A DNA stretch of 64,000 nucleotides from Diphasiastrum complanatum (GCA_029204225.1 CM055110.1:33439874-33503873); one strand, 5' to 3'. Numbered from the stretch's first letter, positions 44,931-58,300 are shown. The notes: generated by a model not told the origin, from the letters alone. Numbers and translations are program-made.

Positions 44931-45514
44931 TGTCCCTTTTTTGTACTCAACCAAGGAGGAATATTATAATTTACCAAGCAAACAAGCCAAATGGACCACG
45001 TAGTTGCTCGTACACCAAAGGGGTTCACACCATCTGTTGCAAGACCAAATCTCACATTTCTTGACTCATTGGCAAAGCTTGGATACTCTTTGTTGATGTG
45101 TTTGCATGTAGGTGAATCTGAAGGTACCCTCATCATCCCATCCGTAGAGGTATGGTGTGCATGCCAATCCATAAGTTGTGCAAGAGATTTACAACGAAAT
45201 AAACGTTGCAATTGTGGAATTACTGGAAAATGTCGTGAAACTTTGCACGAAATGGTTGCCCCTTGCAAATCATCTCTATATCGAGGAGTATCACAAATGG
45301 GACATTTCTTGAGTGATTCGTACCTTCCTCGATATAAAATACAATCTTTTGGACATGCATGATATTGCTTGTAGTCCATCCCAATGTTAGACAACATCTT
45401 TTGTGCCTCATCTCTTGTCTCAGGCATGACATTCCCTTTTGGGAGAATTTTGTTTTTCAATAGTCTGTATATGACAAAAGAAGTCATTGTAAAAAAACTA
45501 TCACTCGATGTCAA
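44915..45514 (-). pseudogene. CACTA (En/Spm, TNP2-like) transposase, central part
   Basis: Minus strand, 199 codons. Motifs of the plant TNP2/Transposase_21 family: LPKGNVMPETRDEAQKML, YHACPKDCILYR, CPICDTPRY, a FPVIPQLQRLF block, MDWHAHH, VPSDSPTCKHI, FANESRNVRFGLATDGVNPF, and YNIPPWL. The frame stops at about 44920, at gypsy sequence, so the catalytic C-terminal half is missing. The transposase binds CACTA ends and cuts; here it is truncated. Continues upstream with exons at 45990-45570. Confidence 0.9.
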
Positions 45515-45564
45515 ATTGTAAATTTTGTTTCAAAGCAAAAATGACAAGTGGATGAAAAAAAATT

Positions 45565-46060
45565 TACTCAAATAATGATGTGAGGCTTTGATCACTCCAT
45601 CTATATTTGGCTTGAAGATTTAATAGAAGTAGAAAAGTCGCCAAACGAGATGTCTTTGCTCCAGGATACAATGCAGTCTTTGATTCTTCTCGCAATTTTC
45701 TTTCTTCTTTAGACAAAAGTGCCTCCTCATCTTGTTAATTGTGTCTAGCTGCAATATTGTTCTTGTACATATCATCGAACATGTCTCCCATGACTTCAAA
45801 TTCATCATTCATTGGAAGCTCATTTTCATTGTGGGAACTTGTTTGCGAAGAAGTAGATCTAGATGAGCTAGATTCAGATGCATTAGTCTCTTGATTAATG
45901 CGCTTATCAATTTTCATCATCTCTTTTAAGGGTTGACGTAGACGACGAGATAATTGCTTTATATGTGGAGCGTTGTATTGCATTCGTCGTCTACATCGAC
46001 CATTATGAGGATTATTGTCTCCAACACTAAATGAGGATGAAGTATCCTATATATCAAAAT
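45565..46060 (-). pseudogene. CACTA transposase, upstream exons
   Basis: Minus strand, in two frames: YNAPHIKQLSRRLRQPLKEM, then a Ser-rich linker, ELPMNDEFEVMGDMFDDMY, then a shift, then ALYPGAKTSRLATFLLLLNL and RWSDQSLTSLFE. The MFDDMY, YPG-x-K-x-SRL and RWSD-x-S-x-x-x-L order is that of the N-terminal part of TNP2-like proteins. A probable intron of about 80 bp (T-rich on the minus strand) separates it from the 45514 exon. Confidence 0.78.
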
Positions 46061-46369
46061 AACAAGAAGTAGGTTGAAACAATGCTTGATAAACATTTCC
46101 TCCCAATACTTGATGGATCTAAATGTTGCATATGAATATAAATTACCTCTTAGTTTAAAAAGTATGAACATACCAATGTATCTATTAGACAGATTTGTCT
46201 TTTCAACTTGTTAACATTCAATGAATTCAAAGATGAATAATCCTCCTAACATTTGATCTAGACAAATGACGAATAATGCTCCTAACGTTTGACTTATTTA
46301 ATGACACAAATCAAATACAATCAAGATGCATGGATTATAAATCTCTACATATCAACAAAATTTAAATCT

Positions 46370-47385
46370 TCACATTTGACTTATTGTCTTTTGCAAACAT
46401 TTGGGTAGAAGACGGTTGAAACTATACTTGATGAACAATTCCTCCCCAAACCTGATAGATCTAGTGGCACAGACCATTACATAAGTGCCCTTTACATTCC
46501 TGGTAAAATATTCTTCTTTTCCATTGGTGCGTTCTTCAAAATCACAATTCGTCAATAGAGGTGGCCAATGGAACTATTTATATATACAACAATGTTTCCA
46601 TGCACATATGGACGTCCATAAATGTATGTACGATTTGCCCTTGAGATGTTGCCTCCTTGCATGCGTTGCTCCTCTAAAGAACAAGCATTTGAATTCAAGC
46701 CATATACTTGCATCCTCCATTGGTGATGACACAAAGCATGCCAATCACTCCAATTGTATTGAGGTCTTGCATATGGCATCAATGTCACAACACTATTTAA
46801 AGGGACCTCAATACTACTCAATGCAAAAAGGCCCAAACCAGTCTCAGGAAAGTGTTCACTAGGCATGATCATGTACATTCGACCCCAATACATAAATGGT
46901 GTTCCATTTAATGGTAATGGTGATCGGAGTGGCCAACACGAATATCTACTTCTAACAAAAGTTTTTGCTGATGGCTGCAAGCTAGGTGGAAGAGGAAGGT
47001 CAGAGAAAGAACCTAGAATGTCTTTTGACTCGTCAACAGTGCGTAGTAATTTGCAATTATCTTTCAAACCAGTCACAATACGTCCAAGACATGTTTTTCT
47101 TTTTAAGGGGTAGTCAAGTTTGTGGAATCCACGTGGAGTATCGTGGAGGACTCATGTGCAACATCTAGGATAGGCGTGGTTGGGTGGTAAGAACGTTCTA
47201 GAGATTTGGAGACATGGATTGAATCACAAGGCATTGATGAACTAATTATATCATGCAAGAGGTCATCATCAACAAGAGCATCATTTAGGGCCAATGATGA
47301 TCTAAAATCAATATTCATGTGATTTATCCTATCAATAATATTCTCGATCTCTCTTGCAACTCTTTTTCTTGAAACTAACTTATGG
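46370..47385 (-). pseudogene. SET-domain-like protein, copy 2 (broken)
   Basis: Minus strand pieces: about 47385-47103 (LVSRKRVAREIENIIDRINH...), 47076-46552, and 46555-46370. Together they give about 320 codons. The SET-like part holds GLGLFA, a long insert with two Cys/His groups (ALCHHQW, NACSLEEQRM), INSS, TNCDFEE and ATRSIRFGEELFIKYSF. There is a frameshift near 47100 and a 1-bp loss near 46560 (AGAGGTGG against AGAGGGTGG in copy 1). Where copy 1 is broken (about 850-930), copy 2 is open, so the parent was intact when duplicated. A methyltransferase role is inferred from motifs only. Confidence 0.52.
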
Positions 47386-47423
47386 AGGCTTCTTCTGCAA
47401 AAGTTGAAAATGTTAGATGTATC

Positions 47424-47655
<232 letters not shown>

Positions 47656-48004
47656 CATGAAACATAAATTAATATATAACACAAACCGTAAACCAGTAGC
47701 ATGAAACACACACACAAACACACAAAAACACACGCACGCACACACCCACCCACCCACACCGACCCTTAACACACATGAAGAGGAAAAAACAGGGAACATT
47801 ATAGAGTGCTAATCAAAACTCCCGAACCACACGATTGTATCCTACTCCAGAATGTCACCACATGATCCCTCCCTGAGGTGTTTTGGCTTTTTTGTGGAGC
47901 TCATCTTCCAACAAAAAACATTTGAACCATGCCTTTAACGGAAGAAAACAAGGGCTACACACCTTCCTAGAATTGAGAGTGTTGGTTACCTTTAACTCTT
48001 TCAT

Positions 48005-48141
<137 letters not shown>

Positions 48142-48457
48142 CGTGAATGAGTCTATTATGGGTGATTGAATATGGAAATCAAGATAAACTACATCTAATC
48201 ATTCTATTTGGATTTTTTCTTTTAGAAGAAAGTGAGAGATTAACTTCATCTAATCATTCTATTTGGATTTTTCCTTTTAGAAGCAAGTGAGAGATTAACT
48301 TCATCTAAATATTCTATTTGGATTTTTTCTTTTAGAAGCAAGTGAGAGATTAACTTCAAAATATCGTGGCACTCATCCTATCGCTCAATATTTATTGGCC
48401 AAACTATACTTGAAGTGTTATAAGGGTCAAAGATTAAAGCATTTTCGAAAAACACTT

Positions 48458-48690
48458 TTAAGAGTTTACCTCTCGTACTCTTGCATTCTCTGTGTGCACT
48501 CCATTGGCCCAAATATGATCGTTGACAATCCTCCTTGTCCGAATCCTAAGGCCTTTGCATTGTGTGCATGTGCATGGTATCCTCTCATCATATTCTGGTT
48601 GAAACTGGTCAATAATCCAATTGCAAATTGCACAAATTCTTTTAGTGTCATTCAAGTGAAAATTGAAAAATTCTAACATGTGACGTATTG
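48458..48690 (-). pseudogene. Possible transposase-associated (CACTA N-terminal) exon
   Basis: Minus strand: ICNWIIDQFQPEYDERIPC, then TCTQCKG, RTRRIVNDHIWANGVHTE. A C-x-C-x-x-C group followed by a V-x-x-H-x-x-x-x-G stretch is the pattern of the domain found before TNP2 in plant CACTA transposases. Same strand as the transposase exons 3 kb downstream. The match is short, so moderate confidence. Confidence 0.45.
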
Positions 48691-48810
48691 TAACATGTGA
48701 CAAAAATTGACAAAATAGTCTTTGTACATTTAGTGCATTTTCAACCTTCATTTGTGATGGAGTGGTGTCTTGGCTTTCCAAAGAGCAATATACTATATCC
48801 AAAGAGCAAA
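48690..48810 (+). pseudogene. Small copia RNase H fragment
   Basis: The plus strand encodes DGVVSWLSKEQYTIS, the RNase H strand that in B reads DGAISWMSKKQATIS. Only about 60-100 bp. The breakpoint may be an intronic insertion in the minus-strand gene. Confidence 0.6.
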
Positions 48811-48869
48811 TCGGATTACATCACTATTACAAATAAAAAAATAATGACATAAATCAATATACATACATG

Positions 48870-49207
48870 TGATGGATCAATAGGCGATCTACGTCGACTG
48901 ATGGAAGGGCTTGAAGATGAACCAGTCAATAGTTGTTCATTGTACTCTAGTCTTGATTGCTCTTTTTTTCTGTGATAGAGCTCAATTCTTTTTTCTTTCT
49001 CTAAATCATGTGGAGGTACGATAATTTTCCTAGAATTCATAATTCCAATCAAATGTCATTGTAAGAATAAATTTGCAAGAAAAACTATACACTCACATTC
49101 AAATAACAAATAAAGTGCAATTGATGTCAATATCAATAACAATATATACCTACTGTTGCGATCATGAGATGAATCGCTATCTGATGATGATGACATCGTC
49201 GATGGCA
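48870..49207 (-). pseudogene. Two minus-strand exons of an unknown gene with canonical splice sites
   Basis: Exon 1 from 49198 reads MSSSSDSDSSHDRNS and is followed by a donor (AG|GTATAT). Exon 2, after an acceptor TTCTAG, reads KIIVPPHDLEKEKRIELYHR, KKEQSRLEYNEQLLTG and a Ser/Arg tail RRRSPIDPSH, ending at a donor (T|GTATGT). Highly charged, no family recognised. It may be the 5' end of the gene that continues at 48690 and below. Confidence 0.45.
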
Positions 49208-49244
49208 TATACACACTGTAGCCAGCTACTCTATACCACATCAT

Positions 49245-49410
49245 AAGTAATCATTATGAGACCGTATGTTTTGAACAAATATAATAAAATTTATTAAAGA
49301 CATGGCAACATCTAATCCATGTATATTCTACTTATGCTTAATGTAAATCTAATATTCTAGTAACATTGCTATCAAGAAAATTGCTTGGGTGGGGAAACAC
49401 ATGACAAGCA
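49245..49410. other. Short unclassified stretch left of nested element E
   Basis: AT-rich and without coding signal. Element E homology starts abruptly at about 49411 (CAAAGGCTTGG), inside RNase H, so the junction is a deletion or rearrangement and not an LTR end. Confidence 0.5.
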
Positions 49411-52400
49411 CAAAGGCTTGGTGAGTAGATCGGCAATACAAGAGGACGAGTTGACATGCTTCGAATAGATTTCTCCTCCAATAAGCTTTTCTCTCACAAA
49501 ATTGTGTGCCACTTCTATGTGCTTGCTTCTTGCATAAAATACGGGATTATTGGCAAGAGCTTAGGCCGAGATGTTATCACACTTGATCGTTGGTAGATCA
49601 TCTTCCTTGATGCACTTTAGCTCCATTAATAACCTCTTGATCCAAAGCACCTCTTTGGTAGTTGTAGTGAGTGCTTTGTACTCGGCCTCACATGAAGAGA
49701 GAGATATAGTATCTTGCTTTTTGGAAAGCCAAGATATTAGATTGCCTCCAAGAAAGATAGTGTATGCACTAATAGACTTTCGATCCATCTTGTCACTTGC
49801 AAAGTCCGAATCCGAGTAGCCAACAATGGATAGATCTTCACTTTTATAAAGTAGACCATAATCACAAGATGAAGATACATATCTTAGAATTCTCTTGGCC
49901 ATCTTCCAATGATGGATCTTAGGATCTTGCATAAATTGACTCAATTTGTGCACACAAAAACTTAGATCGGGCCTAGTAATGGTAATCCAAATCAAGGAGC
50001 CTACAAGACTCCTAAAAAGTGTGATGTCCTCAAAGGATCTTTCATCACCTTTATTAGGATCTTTTAAAATTTGCTCCATTGGAGTATCTATGCTCTTAGA
50101 ATTTTCCATATGAAATTTTTCCAACATATAGTGAGCATATTTAGATTGGCATATAAAGACATGATTTTTATAAAAATCAATTTCTAGGCCTAGGATGTAA
50201 TGTATCTCTCCTAGATCTTGCATTTTAAACTCACATCCAAGTGCTAGCTTAGTTTCATCAACTAGCTTGATACAACTTCCACAAAGAATAATGTCATCAA
50301 CATAAATTAGAAGAATGACAATATCGCTATCAACAATCTTTAGATACATGGAAGGATCATAGTCACTAAGAGTAAATCCTAGTGAGATAAGAAAAGAATC
50401 AAGTCTTTAATTCCATGATCTTGGTGCTTGCTTGAGTCCATAAAGACTTTTGAAGAGCAAGCACACTTTGGACTCATCCTTGATGAATCCTTGAGGTTGT
50501 TCCATATAGATCTCCTCCTCAAGATAACCATTTAGAAAAGCATTGGATACATTTAATTAGAACACCTTCCACTTAAATAAACAAGCAAGAGAAATAAGAA
50601 TTCTTATTGTCACCATCTTTGCAACGGTGCAGAGGTCTCCTCATAATCAAGGCCATGGATCTGAGCAAATACTTTGGCACATAATCTTGCTTTATACTTG
50701 TTGATGATGCCATCATGATTGAACTTGATCCGAAATACCCACTTGCAACCAATCATGTGCTTGTTGGATGGAGGATCCACAAGCTTCCAAGTATTGTTGG
50801 TGATCAATGCATCATACTCTTGTTTCATGGCATCATACCACTCCTTGGTATTGAGTGCCTCTTGTACATTCTTTGGCTCTTCATGAGAGACATAAAAAAC
50901 ATAATTAGTGGAATCAAGATCCACTTGTTTGCCTTTGTCAGCATATGAGAGCCTCTTAGGCTCGGATCTATCTCTCATGGACCTTCTTGGTGAGAAACTC
51001 CGAGGAGAGTCTTCTTCAAATCTCGACCCCATCACATCATGATTGTCTTCAAATCAACAATTGGTGATGCATCCATAGACTTCTTGATCTCGGCCTCTTC
51101 AAAAGATGAGTGTTGATCTTCATGGAAGACAACATCTCTACTTTCAATAACTTGAGAAGTAGAGAGTACAAAGACTCTATAGGCCTTCTTGGTGGATGAG
51201 TATCCAACCATGATCCCTTTGCATGCACTAGGATATTCCTTCTTCCTTGTTTCCAAGAGAATATGGGCAAAGCATATGCATCCAAAAACTCTAAGGTGAT
51301 CAACCTTAGGCTTCTTCAAATATAAGATTTCATATGGTGACTTTCCTCCGAGAGCTATATGTGGGAGCCTATTGCACAGATAATTTGCACAATTAATGGC
51401 TTCTCCCCAAAAAACTTTGGGCAAAGATGCCTCAACTCTCATAGATTTTGCACATTCACATAGAGATCTATTCTTTCTCTCGGCCACTCTATTTTGAGAT
51501 GGAGAGTAGGCACAAGAGAACTCTCTTTTAATGCCTTCAAACTTACAAAAATCATGAAATTTATTGGAGATATATTCACCACCTCCATCACTTCTAAGAG
51601 CTTTAATCTTGAATGAGAATTGCTTCTCTACATAAGCTTTGAAAATAAGAAAATGATCAAACACCATAGATTTAGAAGCAAGAAGATATATCCAAGTGAA
51701 TCTTATGAAATCATCAATGAAAGTAACAAAACAAGTGGCTCCTCCCTTGCTTATAGTTGATGAGGAATGCACATCCGAGTGAATTAACTCCAAAGGATGC
51801 TTGCTTTTGATAGAAGATCTTGTCAATGGCTTTTTGTGAGATTTAGCAATAGCACAAGCCTCACAAGGCTTGATCTTCTTGGAGAATGACTTTGGCAAGC
51901 CAATAACTTTGGCCTCTTTGATCATAGAGAGCATGGATTTGTAGTTGGGATGTCCCAACCTCCTATGCCATAATTCCTCCATAGAGAGCTTGTTCACAAA
52001 AGCAACATTACAAGCATTCACATACTCATTTGGATCTAGTTATAGATGCCTCCAAATCTAGATCCTAGTGCAATTATCTCATCATTCTTCTTGATAGTGC
52101 AAGTATCAACATTGAATTTTACATCAAGGCCATTATCAAGCAATTGGCCAACACTAATAAGATTCTTAGTAAGCTTAGGTACATAGAGAACTTTAGAGAG
52201 AGAGAAAGAACTTTAGAGGATGCAAGCTTCAAGGGAATGTTTCCTATGCCTTCAATAGGACATTCAAAATCATTTGCAGTGTATATTGATTTCTTGACTC
52301 CATCATAAGATCCAATAGAAGAGAAAGAGTCCTTGGAGCTACACATATGTGAAGAGGCTCCACTATCAATATACCATAGGCAGTCCTTCTTGAAAGGAGT

Positions 52401-53305
52401 AGATGAGAAACTAGAGACCATAAGAGATCCCTCTCCATCACTTGCAATTTAATGTTGGCTTGCTTGAGTTGATTCTTCTTCTTGAAGCAATTGGTGGCAT
52501 AATGGCCTTTCTTGCCACAATAAAAGCACTTGATCATCTTCTTCTTGATCTTGGATGATGAAGCATTAGAGGAATCATCTTCCTCCTCATCTTTGTCTTT
52601 GGATTTGACTTTGTCCTTGCTTGAGGATTGTTGATGTTGGTTCTTGCTCCTCCCTTTGTGCTTATCCTTGGAAAAGAGAGCTTTGCCATCATTATGAGAG
52701 AGAGAAAGCTTGTCCATCCTCAAGAGCTTGTACTCTAGTCTTGATTCTTCTGGAATTAGCACACTTTGGAGAGCCTCCAAACTTAGTAGCTCCTCCTTAA
52801 TGGCATAGGATTGGACAAGGTTATCAAATTCACTTCTCAAGCCATTGAGAATGACTTGGACTAGCTCATTTTGATTGATGAAATCACCAATACAAGCAAG
52901 TTTTCTATTAATATCTTTTACTCTTAAAACATAACTAGATGCACTCTCATCACTCTTTTGACTACTTTGAAAGATTTGATTCCTAAGAGTGAGAAGCCTA
53001 GAGGTATTCTTAGCCTCATAGATAGTCTTGAGACAATCCCAAGCTTCTTTGGCTGTTGTACAAGTACCTATCTCCCTCAATATCTCATTAGAGACATTCA
53101 TCTTAATGTAGTGGAGAGCCATCCTAGCTCTCTTTTTGTATTTTTGAACCTCTTGAAGAACTTGTGGTTCTTCTCCAAGGCCAACAACTATGTCCATCAT
53201 GTCTTGAAGGATCAAGGTGGACTCCATCCTCACTTTCCAAATTGAATAGTTTGAAGTGGACAATCTTTCACTTGGTTCCAACAAGGATGAACCCATTGAA
53301 GACAT
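49411..53305 (-). pseudogene. gag-pol of element E, decayed
   Basis: Starts MSSMGSSLLEPSERL at 53305 (minus). Zinc knuckle CFYCGKKGHYATNC; a deletion near 52440 shifts the frame before the protease WYIDSGASSHM. Integrase frame 52021-51032 has LRSDGGGEY and QNRVAERKNR (Gly to Arg). Then the same TGATG frame break as C and D (51032-51035). RT has two nonsense codons (about 50405 and 50555), a YVDD in frame 50349-49561, and RNase H to a stop at 49561. Not functional. Confidence 0.92.
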
Positions 53306-53349
53306 TTGAAGTGAAGAAAACTCAAATGATGAACAATAAATGTTGCTAT

Positions 53350-54622
53350 TGTTGAGATATTGGAAAAATCTATCTAATGTTGTAAGTAGGGGTCCTTAAA
53401 ATGCCAAAGATGAATTGAGCTCTTTTGGCTTAGTAAAGACCCATCCTAGAATAAAATATTCAAGGTAGGTAGAAGTAGAAACTCGAGCTACCATAGGAAT
53501 TGCCATTTGTACTTTTCATGCCACATTTAATGGATGAAAATACTAGGTGGCACAATTAGACATATTGAGGTGGCTTGAATAAGTCCAAATAGCTTGAGAG
53601 GTGGATTCATAACTCCAATTCAACTCAAAGTAGGAGGAGAGTCCATGGATCTATATATATGTGATGTACTCTCATTGAGAAGATGATGATTTTTGTGTGT
53701 AATGCAAATTTGGAGACTAAGCTCTTTGGATCCTCCCTCTCTACTCGAGTTTGTACATTCATATTCTCTCTCTAGCCGAGTTGAGGCATTTATTGTACTT
53801 AGTTCAAGTTTTTTTGATAGATCTTGCTTGTAACACAATAATATTTCTTGTATGATCAGCTTTCCTATTGTCAATCAATGCTAGTTCGATCTTTATGGTA
53901 CTATTAGGCTTAGGAGATCATAAGTGTGAAAATTGTCAACATTTCCTAGCTAGTTTGAGGCCTAAATTGGCTAAAATTGTAAATAGTTTTGGTTCTGGAG
54001 TTTCACACGTGTGAACCAGGCCACAATGTTTTTATTTACTGTATTTTTTCAGTATGATGAAGTGTCAAACTTCATACCCTTCAAAATGAGACCATTTTGA
54101 TGTATTTTGGTCATATAAGCCATTTTTAGCTATTTTTCCTATATAGGGAATATCTAGGGTCAAGTACCTTCTAGAGAGAGGAGAGAGAGTCATCTTCCTC
54201 ATGCATAAATAGTAGGGAAGTCGTGGAGAAAAGGTTGGAGAAACCTTTTGTATGCTTCATTGAGATCAATAGATCATTGTCATTGTTTCTTCCTCCATTG
54301 AGAGCATTGTTGTGTGTATTGTCTTCAAGCTATTGTGTATGATCTTAGGTGCTTTCCAAAAGTGGTAGGCTGATGTATTATGGACTGTATAATGCTATTT
54401 TGGGCCGCACTTGATGTTTATGGAAGTTTCCATTTGTGATAAATGCTTTTTGATCAAGTTCTTTGCATTCTAGGTAGCATAGAATGTGTTGCCAATTCCT
54501 AGCTTATGTAGTTTGGAGTGCAAGCATTCAAGCCAATGATCTTGGAGTTTAGATCCACTTAGGATCTGTATTTTTCACAATAAGTACATGTGTAGGGGCA
54601 TCCCACACGTGTGAATTCAACA
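53350..54622 (+). repeat. 5' LTR of element F, interrupted
   Basis: TGTTGAGATATT...AATTCAACA. TATA-like CTATATATAT at 53651-53660. CACACGTGTG at 54604-54613, 9 bp from the LTR end. The outer parts align with 59258-59870, and the inserted segment is the solo LTR. Confidence 0.92.
53925..54579 (+). mobile_element. Solo LTR nested in the 5' LTR of F
   Basis: 655 bp, TGTGAAAATTGTCAAC...ATTTTTCACA, flanked by a perfect target duplication ATAAG (53920-53924 and 54580-54584). Its ends resemble the LTR of B, but the body differs, so it is a related family. It holds TTCACACGTGTGAA at 54002-54015. Formed by LTR-LTR recombination, by established knowledge of solo LTRs. Confidence 0.95.
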
Positions 54623-55350
54623 TGGCAAATTTAATCAAAAAGTTTGCAAATTTGATCAAATTTCAAGCTAGCAATTGTCTAGATTCTACTTTCTAGCTCG
54701 TTTGCAGTTTTCTGGTGATTTAGAGCTTCAAACCACTTTGAATGGTCCAGATCAGGTACTATACGGAATTTCAGGTGCAGGCACGTGTGAAATCCGCCCA
54801 TTTTCAGTTTGGTGGTTCTCTCTCACCTTAGATCCAAATTTCATGCAATTTGGCCCACTAGAAAGCTAGAAATGGTAGAATCTGATGCAATTTGAATGAT
54901 GACAGTTGGATAAGCCAATCAAAAGTTATAAGCTTTAGAATAGTTGTAGGTAGGGCACCTAGGCCTGTGGTAAATCGTGAGTACATGTCATTTATTGCTT
55001 GAATGATCACAAACATCATCCAGAAGTTGACTAATCTCATCTATATGTGATTTAGGCAAAATTTAGAGGATCTAGGTAAATTGTTTCATACAAATAGATT
55101 GTATCTAAGTCAATTTGATATTCTTGGAGTATTTCACACGTGTGAAATTCAGAGAACCATAGCTTTTGCCATACTTCATCTTTTTTTATGATTCAAATCT
55201 TGTTTTAGAGAGATTGTCAAGCTAGTGAGATCTATCTCACAGTTTTTTGCTTAGTCTTACATAGGATTTGGTTTTTTACCCTTGATTGGTTCCTATAGTG
55301 AGAAGATAAGCAATTTTTTCATCCATTTTTTTTTATTTCCAACATTCTTT

Positions 55351-58300
55351 ATGGCTTCAATGGGTGCCTTTCTATTAGAATCAAGTGAAAAATTGTCAAC
55401 CTCCAATTACTCAATTTGGAAGGTTAGGATGGAATTTGTCTTAATTCTACAAGATGTGATGGATATTGTACTTGGTATTGAAAAAGAACCACAAATTCCT
55501 CAAGAAATTCCAAAGTTCAAAAAGAGAGCTAGGATGGCTCTACATTATACTAAAATGAATGTCTTAAATGACATCCTAAGAGAAATTGGTGCTTGTACTA
55601 ATGCCAAAGATGCTTGGGATACTCTCAAGTCCATCTATGAGGCAAAGAATACTTCTAGACTTCTAACACTAAGAAATCAAATTTCAAAGTGTACAGAGAA
55701 GTGATGAATGTGCTTCAGCTTATGTAATGAGAGTTAAAGACCTCCATAGAGAATTGTCATGCATAGGAGACTCCATCAACCAAAATGAACTTGTTCAAGT
55801 CATACTTAATGGGTTAAAGGAGCAATATGACAACCTTGTTCAGAGTTATGCCATTAAGGAGGAGCTACTAAGTTTGGAAGCACTCCAAAGTGTGCTCATT
55901 TCTGAAGAATCAAGACAAGAGTATAAACTCTTGAAAATGGAAAGACTGTCTCTCAACATTGATGGCAAAGTCCTCTTTACCAAAGACAAGCACAAGTCAA
56001 GAAGTAAGAATCAACACCAACCCTCTTCAAGCAAGAACAATCTTATTTCCAAGGAGAAAGGAGAAGAGGATGAGTCCTCTCAAGCTTTCACATCCAAGAA
56101 GAAGAAGAAAAACATCAAGTGTTTCTTTTCTGGCAAGAAGGGGCATTATGCCACCAATTGCTTCAAGAAGAAGAGTCAATTCAAGCAAGCCAACATTTTC
56201 AATGAAGAGAAGAAAGATGCTCATGCAAGTGATGGAGAGGGATCTCTTATGGTCTCAAGTTTTTCTTCATCACCTTTCAAGAAGGATGGTTCGTGGTACA
56301 TCGACAGTGGAGCTTCCTCACATATGTGTAGCTCCAAGCATTCTTTTTCATCCATGACACCTTATGAAGAGCCAAGAATTCCATCTACACAGCAAATGAT
56401 CATGAGTGTGCTATTGAAGTCATAGGGACATTCCCTTAAAGCTTTCATCATCAAAAATTCTTTCTCTGTCTAAAGTACTTTTTGCTCCTAAGTTAACAAA
56501 AAATCTTATTAGTGTTGGGCAGTTGCTTGATAGTGGATTAGATGTGAATTTCAATGCTGATACATGTACAATCAAGAAGCATGATGATATCCTTGCATTT
56601 GGGTCTAGATATGGTGGAATCTACAAGCTTGATCCCAAAGAGTATGCTAACTCTTGTGATGGTGCTTTTGCTTCTCATATTTCTTTGGAGGAACTATGGC
56701 ATAGAAGGTTAAGGCATACTAACTATAGTTCTATGGTGTCCATGGTCAAGAAAGCCAAAGATATTGGCTTGCCTAATCTTATCTCCAAGAATTTCAAGCC
56801 ATGTGAGGCTTGTGCCATATCTAGGTCTCATAAGAAGCCTTTTTCAAAGTCATCTATCAAGACTACACATCCATTAGAGCTCATACACTCGGATGTGCAC
56901 TTCTCATCTTCAAAGAGTAAGGGTGGTGCAACTTGCTTTGTAACTTTCATTAATAATTTCACAAGATTTACTTGGTTATATCTTCTAGCCTCAAAGTCTA
57001 TGGTGTTTGACTATATCCTAAAGTTCAAAGCTCTAGTTGAAAAGCAATTTTCATACAAAATCAAGATTCTTAGAAGCGATGGAGGTGGTGACTACACTTC
57101 CAATAAATTTCATGATTATTGTGAGCTTGAAGGCATTAAAAATGAATTGAGGCATCCTTTTCAAAGCACTTTTGGGGTGAGGCCATCAATTGTTCAAACT
57201 ATCTTTGCAATCGGCTCCCTCATGTTGCACTTGGAGGAAAGTCACCATATGAAGCACTTTATTTGAAGAAACCTAAGATTGATCACCTTAGAGTATTTGG
57301 ATGCATATGCTTTGTCCATATTCCCTTGGAAACAAGAAAGAAGGATTATCCTTGTGCAAGCAAAGGAGTAATGGTCGGATATTCATCCACCAAGAAAGCC
57401 TATCGAATCTACATTCTCTCTACTTCTAAAGTAATTGAAAGTAGAGATGTAGTTTTTCAAGAAGAAGAAAAGTCCAATCTTGGAGGGGCCAAGATCAAGC
57501 AACCTCAAAATCTATCACCTTTTGTTATTAAAGACAATCAACATATGGAGGGGTCAAGATTTGAAGATGGAAGTCCTCAGATTTTCACTCCTAGAAGATC
57601 CATGAGGGAGAGATCCGAGCCTAAGAAGCTCACTTATGATGAAAAAGGAAAACAAGTGGATCTTGACTCCACTTATGCTTATTTTGTTTCTCATGAGGAG
57701 CCCAAATATGTCCAAGAAGCCCTCAATACCAAGGAGTGGTATGAGGCCATGAAGATTGAATATGATGCCTTGATCACCAATCACACATGGGAGCTAGTGG
57801 ATCCACCACCTAACATGCACATCATTGGATGCAAGTGGGTTTTCAAGATCAAGTACAATCATGATGGCTCCATTAACAAGTACAAGACAAGATTATGTGC
57901 TAAAGGCTTTGCACAAATATATGGCCTTGACTATGAAGAAACCTTTGCTCCTGTAGCAAAGATGGTGACAATAAGAATCATAATCTCTCTTGCCTTATTT
58001 TTTAAGCGGAAATTGTATCAACTTGATGTCTCCAATGCTTTTTTGAATGGCTATCTTGAGGAGGAGATATACATGGAACAACCTCAAGGATTCATCAAGG
58101 ATAAATCTAAGGTGTGTTTGCTATTTAGAAGTCTTTATGGCTTGAAGCAAGCACCTAGATCATGGTATTCAAGACTCACCAACTTTCTACTTTCATTAGG
58201 ATTTGTGCTTAGTGACTATGATCCTTCTATGTACTTAAAGTTTGATGGTAGTAGTATTGTCATTCTTCTAATCTATGTAGATGACATTATTCTTAGTGGA

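Noticed and set aside
54623-54636. Primer-binding site for element F directly after its 5' LTR
   Set aside because: The sequence is TGGCAAATTTAATC and matches the tRNA-Met site only in TGG. I treat the site as deleted, not as a new primer type.
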